Assembly: GCF_033807715.1 (NCBI RefSeq)
Contig: NC_084596.1
Coordinates: 33,244,879 to 33,308,878 of the forward strand
Length of the DNA stretch: 64,000 nucleotides
Origin: Cololabis saira
Lineage: Eukaryota > Chordata > Actinopteri > Beloniformes > Belonidae
Direction: 5' to 3'
The notes beneath the pieces are model-generated. The model made no database searches, was not told the DNA's origin, and worked only from the letters and a program-made list of their open reading frames with translations. Made by a program: the position numbers and the translations under genes. Shown here one piece after another: positions 61,077-64,000 of the stretch. Positions within the stretch are counted from its first letter, which is position 1; every line of letters begins with the position of its first letter.

Positions 61077-62658
61077 ATGGTTTTTGAAAGGAAGATGCTC
61101 ACCCACGGCGATCCCGACGATGAGGTACCGAAAAATAGCGGCATATCTCACTATAAGTCCTTTTGAAATGAGTGTTTGTGTTACTTAACATCGAGGGCCA
61201 GATTTCCTAAGTCGTCCAACATGAAAACTGAGAACTCAAAACTGTAACATCAATGTACTTGAGCAACTAGATATGTCTTTTGTGGTTACACAAAGGATTT
61301 AGGAAGCTTAAATGTATCTTAATCCCCTTCTAATTTGAATCTTCCTCAGATTGTGCAACTACTGGATTTAACTGATGATGATTTAATCACCAGTTCCTGA
61401 AATCTGAATGTTTCAATGCTACAATATAAATGAATTAAAATTACTTATCTGTCTACTGACTAGGAAGAAGATGCACCTGCAGAGGAAGAAGAAGAAGAAG
61501 AGGAGGAGGAAGAGGAAGAAGACATGGTGGTAAGTCACATTAGACCAGGAGAAATAAATCTTAGTGTCTTTTCTTTAAAGACTGAAATTAACTAATTTGT
61601 TTAGAATCTTAATACGTCCTTTTTATATCTCTAAGATGGATACGGAAGTATTAAAATACTGATACAGGGCATCTATACAGTACATTTAATAATAAATAAT
61701 AATACATTTTATATATAGGGCGCCTTTCATGGCACTCAAGGTCGCCGTACAACATCAAATAAAATCTCATAAACTCATAAAATTCATCGACTCATAAAAT
61801 AAACGGACTGCACAGAACCCGTAGCAGAGCAGCCACAAACAGGGGAAACATCAGGTCTCATATGCCAGTCTAAAAATGTGGGTTTTGAGGAGGGACTTGA
61901 AACGGGAGAAGGAGTCAGTGTTCCTGAGGTCAGCGGGGAGGGAGTTCCAGAGATGGGGGGGAAGAGTGGCTGAAAGCTCTAGACCCCATGGTGGACAGAC
62001 TGACTGGGGGGACGGTGAGGGTGATGGAAGAGGCAGACCTGAGAGACCGGGTGGGGACATTGATATGAAGGAGGTCAGAGACCTCTCTGAGGAGCGAGGT
62101 TGTGGATGGCCTTAAATGTCTGCAGGAGGATTTTGAAGTTGATCCGGTGTTTGATGGGGAGCCAGTGGAGTTGGTGTAGAACGGGAGTGATGTGGCTGGT
62201 GGAAGGTGTTCTGGTGATGATGCGGGCTGCAGCGTTCTGGACCAGTTGACTTCTATCATAAGTTTAATTTGTAGGTCATATAATTGTGTTTTCTCTCCAT
62301 TTTAATTCTGCCACAATCCGTTTGTTTTTTCCGTGCCCCTTCAGGACCCTCTGGAAACAATACGAGCCAAGTGTGAGAAGTCTGAACACTGCATGCACAC
62401 AAAGGAGCGTCTGGAGATCTGTGAAGCCAGGGTGGGCTCCAGGTCCAGCACTGAGGAGGAGTGCACAGAAGAGCTCTTCGACTTCTTACATGCGCGGGAC
62501 CACTGCGTAAGTGTTGCAGAAGGGAAGGAAGTGGAGAGATACCAAGTTTCATTTATTCATGAATCAATTATTTTATGTGTATGTTTGCCAATAGAAGCTA
62601 ATTGATTTGTGTTCCCACTTTGCAGGTTGCACACAAGCTGTTCCACAACGTGAAATGA
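61077..62658 (+). CDS. uqcrh: UQCRH, hinge subunit of cytochrome bc1 complex (complex III)
   Basis: Coding exons 61077-61124, 61464-61529, 62345-62506 and 62626-62658, all phase 0, give 102 aa (human 91). The protein sits on the intermembrane-space side of complex III, next to cytochrome c1, and helps dock cytochrome c. Seen: an N-terminus with [11 protein letters not shown]; a run of 13 Glu encoded by exon 2 (residues 23-35); then [16 protein letters not shown]; four conserved hinge cysteines in CX9C (C54/C64) and CX13C (C78/C92) spacing; and the hallmark [20 protein letters not shown]. The Glu run accounts for most of the extra length. It shares a promoter with nsun4. Confidence 0.96.
61685..62255 (-). 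mobile_element. L2-type LINE 3' fragment in uqcrh intron 2, antisense
   Basis: On the minus strand pieces of the ORF2 C-terminus are readable: [10 protein letters not shown] and HWLPIKHRI (about 62240-62130) and [20 protein letters not shown] ending in FRLAYET and a stop at 61851. These match the C-terminus of the intact L2 at 20987 (HLWNDLPEEIR, HYFRLAFN). It then runs through a 3' UTR into a TTA-rich end near 61690. It is 5'-truncated and comes from a family related to, but different from, the intact copy. It fills most of the intron. Confidence 0.85.
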
Positions 62659-62966
62659 CTTTCCTGACCAAGTTCTTGACCAGTGCAGCTGTAGAATATA
62701 TTTAATTGCAAATATTGTACAATCTTAATCAGCAGCGGTGAAGTCTGCTCTCTTGAATTGGGCTTCATGCATTCCACTCTTTATGCAAAACAGGATTTTT
62801 GAAAATGTCAGAAGCAGAATCAATATTAATGATCAGTGCTACTTTGCATTTGGATGCGTCTGTATCAGGAGTTTGTGCAAAGCTTGTCAGATTATGTGTA
62901 GAAGCAAGTGAGCTGTTCCATTTGTTTACCTCAGGTTTGTTTGGTCATTCCTTCTTTCAACTAGAA

Positions 62967-62972
62967 AATAAA
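62967..62972 (+). promoter_or_regulatory. uqcrh: Polyadenylation signal of uqcrh
   Basis: AATAAA 309 bp after the stop codon, with a T-rich stretch some 20 bp later (62993-63004). Confidence 0.65.
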
Positions 62973-63009
62973 ACTATTTTACTCTTTGGCCGTTTTTTTT
63001 TTTTCAGTA

Positions 63010-64000
63010 AATGATAAACTAATTGTGTTTATGGATGGTTGACCTGAGCAGTTTCAAGAATCGTATTTTCATGAACAAGCCAGACCCAATCTCGTCACCT
63101 GATTCTCACCAGAACTTTAAATCATTTTGAAAGCAGCTCGTGACATCACATTAAATTAAAACTAAGCCAAAATATAAAACCTCAAATCAGCAGGGCACTG
63201 TAACAGAGAAATAACCACATGTGGTAACTAGTAGACCTACGTACTATGAAAACTCAAAGGAGGAAAAAGTTGCAAAGTAACAAAGGTCTAAACGTTCCCC
63301 AATAACCTAGAGTTTAATTTTAAAGTATTTTAGTGACTACCCTCTAAAGGTTGATGCAACATTACTTTTAGTTCCACACATTTGTGCAGAGCTCGAAGGA
63401 TCTGCCACAGCATTTCATTTGGGTTGAGGTCTTGACTTTGTCTTGATTTTACATTCATTCATGTAGAGTTGCTGGTATGTTCTGTCCTGCTGTATGAGAC
63501 ACTTTCATCCAGGCATCAGCCGTCTGAGGTGACCCTGCATTTGACTGTAGAATACTGATATTCAGATATTTATGGTCCATGTGGTGACTGAAGGTTCCTG
63601 GCTGGTTCTCTCTGATCAAAGGTCGTCGTTCAGACAAACACTTCATATAGACAAGGGTCTTTCTGCCGGCAGCCCTTCAAAACAAACCTTACCTTAACTT
63701 ATTGTAGAAACTTGATCGCTAGACTCTTATGACACTGGATTTTGAAGTCTGAGCATTGCCCTCATCTCAGGTATATCTTATTGGAGTGAGTCCTGGGACG
63801 GTTAATTTTTTTTTTCAGTGAAAATACCCTCAAAATGGTGGAAACCAGACTAAAACCCTTCCCAGGCTGATAAACAGTGACAATTGCTTCTCTGATGACT
63901 TCCCTCTAGCACTGCTCCAACACAAACTTTGACCAGCAAACCTGTTTATAGGTGCAGTCATTTGATTATGACTCTCATACTTTAATTGGCTGTTATTTGA
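63010..64000. other. Gene-free stretch at the window end
   Basis: No exon or repeat family is recognised downstream of uqcrh. Confidence 0.4.

Overview
This is nuclear DNA from a teleost fish, most likely a ray-finned fish of percomorph type. The evidence is small GT-AG introns, dense microsatellites, fish-type L2 and L1/Tx1 LINE pieces, Tc1/mariner relics, short hAT-type elements with inverted ends, and three recognisable vertebrate genes (dmbx1, nsun4, uqcrh) that I recall as neighbours on human 1p33. There is no operon structure and nothing points to bacterial or organelle DNA.

Layout. 1-20 kb: gene-poor DNA upstream of dmbx1 with no protein gene that I can support. It holds a 440-bp L1-like insertion with a 15-bp target duplication (1.3-1.7 kb), an (ATCC)n array, a Tc1 relic (7.2 kb), a hAT-type MITE with an exact 8-bp duplication (15.2-15.7 kb), a TTAA-flanked MITE carrying two perfect CRE palindromes (17.7-18.0 kb), and an L1/Tx1 fragment (19.4 kb). 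20.8-25.8 kb: an apparently full-length L2-clade LINE on the minus strand. Both ORFs are open, the tail is a stem-loop plus (TAA)n, and the 5' leader is made of 20-bp tandem units. 27.1-29.9 kb: an eight-exon Pim-like serine/threonine kinase gene, with exon 1 inferred. 31-33 kb: a long (TA)n and a Tc1/mariner-type relic. 33-39.9 kb: no gene, with several stretches that look like regulatory DNA.

39.9-46.3 kb: dmbx1, a K50 paired-type homeobox gene of brain development. It has a noncoding first exon with CCAAT, TATA-like and YY1-like signals and four coding exons giving 389 aa. A 420-bp simple-repeat cluster lies directly upstream of the promoter. 46.3-55.6 kb: intergenic DNA with a second copy of the Tc1/mariner-type relic. 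faah, which I recall lying between these genes in mammals, is not there. 55.6-60.8 kb: nsun4 on the minus strand, eight coding exons, 404 aa (mitochondrial rRNA m5C methyltransferase). 61.1-62.7 kb: uqcrh on the plus strand, four coding exons, 102 aa (hinge subunit of respiratory complex III). The two genes start 270 bp apart, head to head, around a CpG-rich region with CCAAT, GC and CRE-like boxes. Both products act in mitochondria: one matures the mitoribosome, the other is a complex III subunit.

All exon borders were found by reading splice sites and frames by eye and by recalling the protein families. No database search was run.
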